From positions 1 to 64,000 of the forward strand of contig CANOBT010000003.1 in NCBI GenBank assembly GCA_947564305.1: a stretch of 64,000 nucleotides of DNA, in the 5' to 3' direction. This document shows, piece after piece, positions 61,312 to 64,000 of this stretch. A program made the translations under genes and the position numbers. The DNA comes from an uncultured Lachnospiraceae bacterium (GTDB lineage: Bacteria; Bacillota_A; Clostridia; Lachnospirales; Lachnospiraceae). How positions within the stretch are numbered: the stretch's first letter is position 1; each line of letters opens with the position of its first letter. Under the pieces are notes generated by a model. That model did no database searches. It was not told where the DNA came from and worked only from the letters and a program-made list of their open reading frames with translations.

Positions 61312-62526
61312 ATGGACAGTAATAAACATTTAACGGCAGAGGCTATTTGTATTAATGATTCAGATATATGGTTCTCATCAATGACATTTAATGGTCTATA
61401 TAGATATTGTATAAAAGAGAAAAAGACAGATTTTATCGGAAGTTTTCCAAAGGAAAAACACAATGAATGGAGACTACATGGAAAAGCTTTAAAGGTTGAT
61501 GAAGAGATTTTTTTCCTGCCGAATAGATCGAGATATATTCATGTCTATGATATTAAAAGACAACAAATATTCACTTATGATATGAAGATTAATGGACGTA
61601 TTAATTGTAAAAATGCTGTTCTCTACAAAGGCAGCATTTATTTTGTAAGCGAAAATCCTGAAATAACATTATGTCAAATAAACATAGAGACAAAACAAAT
61701 TAAAAAATATGTAATTGACTTGAATGATTATAAGGGAGGTATCTGCCCTGATGAGGTTATTCTAAATGGAAAACTTTATTTGGCGTGTGTCTGTAAAAAC
61801 ATAGTGATAGAATACAATTTGGATTCAAAGACCTACCGTCTGTATAAAATTTCCAAGAGTTTTCAAGGGTTTGGGACAATTGCGTATGATGGGAAATTTT
61901 TCTGGTTTTCCGATTCAAAGAATATATTAAAGTGGAATAAAGGTACGGAAAGTGTGGAGAGTTTTGAAGGATTCCCAAAAGGTTTTGGAATGACCGTAAA
62001 AGAAAGGGACAACATTATACAACATGCAGGATTTTCCAATAAGTATAATAAAGATGAAAAACCATTTTGGTGCAGTGTAATTATGGGACAATATTTATGG
62101 CTGTTTCCATTTAGGACAAATATGATAGTAAAAGTTAATTTATTAAATATGGAAATGTCTGAATATCCTTTGCTGGATGAAGAAGAGGATAAAGAATCTT
62201 TGCATATGAGGACTCGAATAACACATTGTCATTATTTGGGTGGGATGCAGGGAGATAAATTTTTGTTTTTATCTACGAAAACAAAAAGGTTGTATATATT
62301 GAAAAATACTGGAAACGTAAATAAAAATTTCTATTCTTTTTTGACAAAAGAACCTACAAATTTTGATTTGTATTTTCGTAGTGACATTGCAATAATTGGA
62401 GAAAGTGAAAATGATAAATTAGACGACTTTCTTAAAATTATAATATGGGATAACACGCTTGAAGAAAATAATTATATTACGAATGATATAGGAAGTAAGA
62501 TATTTGACTGGGTAAGGAGTAATTAG
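61312..62526 (+). CDS. Beta-propeller-like protein, 404 aa
   Basis: There is no signal peptide, but the sequence repeats a four-strand plan about every 45 residues: DIWFSSMTFNGLYRYCIKEKKT, EIFFLPNRSRYIHVYDIKRQQ, SIYFVSENPEITLCQINIETKQ, KLYLACVCKNIVIEYNLDSKT, KFFWFSDSKNILKWNKGTES, YLWLFPFRTNMIVKVNLLNME and KFLFLSTKTKRLYILKNTG. This is a six- to seven-bladed propeller pattern. It resembles proteins seen in gut Firmicute capsule clusters. Function unknown; it sits between two glycosyltransferase genes and may scaffold or sense. Confidence 0.6.
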   Translation: MDSNKHLTAEAICINDSDIWFSSMTFNGLYRYCIKEKKTDFIGSFPKEKHNEWRLHGKALKVDEEIFFLPNRSRYIHVYDIKRQQIFTYDMKINGRINCKNAVLYKGSIYFVSENPEITLCQINIETKQIKKYVIDLNDYKGGICPDEVILNGKLYLACVCKNIVIEYNLDSKTYRLYKISKSFQGFGTIAYDGKFFWFSDSKNILKWNKGTESVESFEGFPKGFGMTVKERDNIIQHAGFSNKYNKDEKPFWCSVIMGQYLWLFPFRTNMIVKVNLLNMEMSEYPLLDEEEDKESLHMRTRITHCHYLGGMQGDKFLFLSTKTKRLYILKNTGNVNKNFYSFLTKEPTNFDLYFRSDIAIIGESENDKLDDFLKIIIWDNTLEENNYITNDIGSKIFDWVRSN

Positions 62527-62527
62527 G

Positions 62528-64000
62528 ATGGAAGAAAGAATATTAATCTGGGGAGCAGGAGAGGACTGTAAGAAAAATATAATTTTTATTCCTAATGAAT
62601 GGGAGATTATGGCAATTATAGACTCTGATTTAAAGAAGCAAAACTTTAAATGGCAAGAAACACAGATTAAAATAATTTCTCCTTATGAGATTCAGAATTA
62701 TGAATATGATTTTATTGTTATTATGACCACTTCATTTGAAAAAGAAATTTTTCGTATACTAATGGAAATGAAGATACCTACAATGAAGGTTATTATGGGG
62801 TGCAGAAATAAAATTCGTAATACTACGATAGAGGATAATCAGAAGTTTTTTATAAATCAGGCAGTTAGGAAAAAGGCACAGCTAGATTCTGAGTATAAAT
62901 TTGAAAGCCGAAAAAAAGACTGTAAACGATTATTTTATGTTTTAGCAGGATATAAACAGGAACTATGGGATGATATTTTTGGAAGGGTAAAGCTTTTTTT
63001 GCCTGAAGATACGGATGTGTGCTTGCTGAGTAGTGGTTTGTACAATGAAACTCTTTCTGCAGTTGCATCTGCTAATGGATGGTCCTATTTGAGTACAAAG
63101 GTAAATGATGTGGCGATTATTCAGAATTTGGTGATTTCATTGTTTCAAGAAGCAGATATGATATATAAGATGGACGAAGATATCTATATTACTAAAGACT
63201 GCTGTAAAAAGATGGAGGATATTTATTATAAGATAAAATATGAGAATAAATTTGATATAGGTATGGTAGGTCCTATGATTCCTTTACATACAAATGGATT
63301 TCTTTTTATAAAAGCAATGCAGTTAGAAAAGGATTATCAGGAAAAAACAGGACATATTTTTAAATGGGGAGGACGATGGGGAGATTCGGGGTATGCATTT
63401 GATGCAGAAATTCCTAAGTTTTTATGGGCACAGGGAAATATTGACGATTTGAATAGGAAATTGTCCACTCGGAATCCAGAATATTATATAACACCTGTAA
63501 AATATGCGATTTGCTTTGTTTTATTTTCCAGAAGGCTGTATGAAGAAATGGGAGGTTTTTTTGTCAATAGAGAATGTGCAAGCTTTGGAATTGCTGGAGA
63601 TGAAGGACAGATATCCGATTTTTGTATGCAGCATTGTTATTTAAATGTTGTTGCGTTGAACACTTTGTGTGGTCATTTCTGTTATCCGCCTCAAAAGGAA
63701 GCCATGCTGCAGTTCAGAAAAGAGCACTACTACTATTTTGAAGTTAGAGAGGATAATAAAAAAAAGAAATTGTTAGAAGAACTTGCTTTTAATAATAAGA
63801 TATCAGATACTGATTTGTTTGGGGATATAAGATATCAAGAATTGGAAGAATACATTGATACACTTGAAAAGGAAACTGCTATTCATGTAATGCAAAATCT
63901 ATTTAGCAATAATTGTGGCAAACTTTCAACCAGGCAAGAGATTAAAATTGGATTTATTACGTATTCATCGGCAGAGTGGCAGTGTGAAGAATTATATCGG
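62528..64000 (+). CDS. Rossmann module plus glycosyltransferase-like protein, incomplete at window end
   Basis: ATG 62528, one base after the previous stop, with GGAGTAATTAGG upstream. The frame is open for 491 codons to the window edge. Residues 1-95 are the Rossmann module (ERILIWGAGEDCKKNIIFIP, MAIIDSDLKKQNF, DFIVIMTTSFEKEIFRIL). A GT-A-like region follows (LFYVLAGYKQELWDDIFGRV; EADMIYKMDEDIYITKDCC; MVGPMIPLHTNGFLFIKAM; YEEMGGFFVNRECASFGIAGDEGQISDFC). The last residues (IKIGFITYSSAEWQCEELY) look like the start of another transferase domain. The full length is not visible. Confidence 0.65.
   Translation, partial: MEERILIWGAGEDCKKNIIFIPNEWEIMAIIDSDLKKQNFKWQETQIKIISPYEIQNYEYDFIVIMTTSFEKEIFRILMEMKIPTMKVIMGCRNKIRNTTIEDNQKFFINQAVRKKAQLDSEYKFESRKKDCKRLFYVLAGYKQELWDDIFGRVKLFLPEDTDVCLLSSGLYNETLSAVASANGWSYLSTKVNDVAIIQNLVISLFQEADMIYKMDEDIYITKDCCKKMEDIYYKIKYENKFDIGMVGPMIPLHTNGFLFIKAMQLEKDYQEKTGHIFKWGGRWGDSGYAFDAEIPKFLWAQGNIDDLNRKLSTRNPEYYITPVKYAICFVLFSRRLYEEMGGFFVNRECASFGIAGDEGQISDFCMQHCYLNVVALNTLCGHFCYPPQKEAMLQFRKEHYYYFEVREDNKKKKLLEELAFNNKISDTDLFGDIRYQELEEYIDTLEKETAIHVMQNLFSNNCGKLSTRQEIKIGFITYSSAEWQCEELYR

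Overview
The window looks like a chromosome segment of a gut-type Firmicute of class Clostridia, most likely Lachnospiraceae. The grounds are strong AGGAGG ribosome binding sites, consensus sigma-A promoters, a sortase-anchored surface protein, several PD-(D/E)XK/Rpn 'transposase-like' genes, Firmicute-type two-component/ABC modules, and a low-to-medium GC content that drops in the right-hand glycan cluster. No rRNA, tRNA or CRISPR array was seen. The species cannot be fixed from the sequence alone.

Layout. (1) 1-1.65 kb: two decayed copies of an Rpn-like nuclease gene flank a 29-codon holin-like toxin with a convergent antisense RNA (candidate type I toxin-antitoxin), followed by a small HTH regulator. 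(2) 2.0-6.4 kb: a 1455-residue secreted, MPKTG-anchored surface protein. (3) 6.7-8.35 kb: a three-gene operon around a RelA/SpoT-type alarmone synthetase. (4) 8.4-11.1 kb: a 1.2-kb tandem duplication carrying two Rpn-family nuclease genes. (5) 11.2-21.7 kb: tocopherol-cyclase family protein, a tandem P-II protein with DUF1538 transporter, AEC permease, PLP-dependent sulfur amino-acid enzyme with NhaC antiporter, FCD-GntR regulator, YesL, ECF sigma/anti-sigma pair and an unlisted 56-residue small protein. (6) 21.7-31.3 kb: solute-binding lipoprotein beside a frameshifted hybrid histidine kinase, then an OmpR two-component system with an FtsX-type ABC exporter. (7) 31.3-35.5 kb: AraC regulator divergent from a mannonate/hexuronate catabolic operon. 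(8) 35.5-41.6 kb: AAA-ATPase/PD-(D/E)XK protein and a MarR-controlled heterodimeric ABC exporter. (9) 41.8-46 kb: accessory island with a serine resolvase, another Rpn protein, a broken MqsA-type antitoxin next to palindromes, and a TnpB-like protein that has lost all recognisable RuvC catalytic residues and is followed by about 400 bases of highly structured, non-coding sequence. (10) 46-64 kb: one long same-strand surface-glycan cluster that runs off the window.

How it works together. The glycan cluster combines sugar activation (nucleotidyltransferase-kinase fusion, two SIS isomerases, GHMP heptose kinase, a 4,6-dehydratase and a reductase) with several glycosyltransferases, many carrying an added Rossmann-like 'GxGxxG' module. 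The gene set GmhA + HddA + GDP-sugar dehydratase points to a GDP-manno-heptose or 6-deoxyheptose precursor. The expected HddC nucleotidyltransferase seems reduced to a 22-codon remnant. The most novel-looking locus is the nuclease-dead TnpB-like gene with its structured downstream RNA (44.1-45.95 kb), a candidate exapted RNA-guided DNA-binding system.
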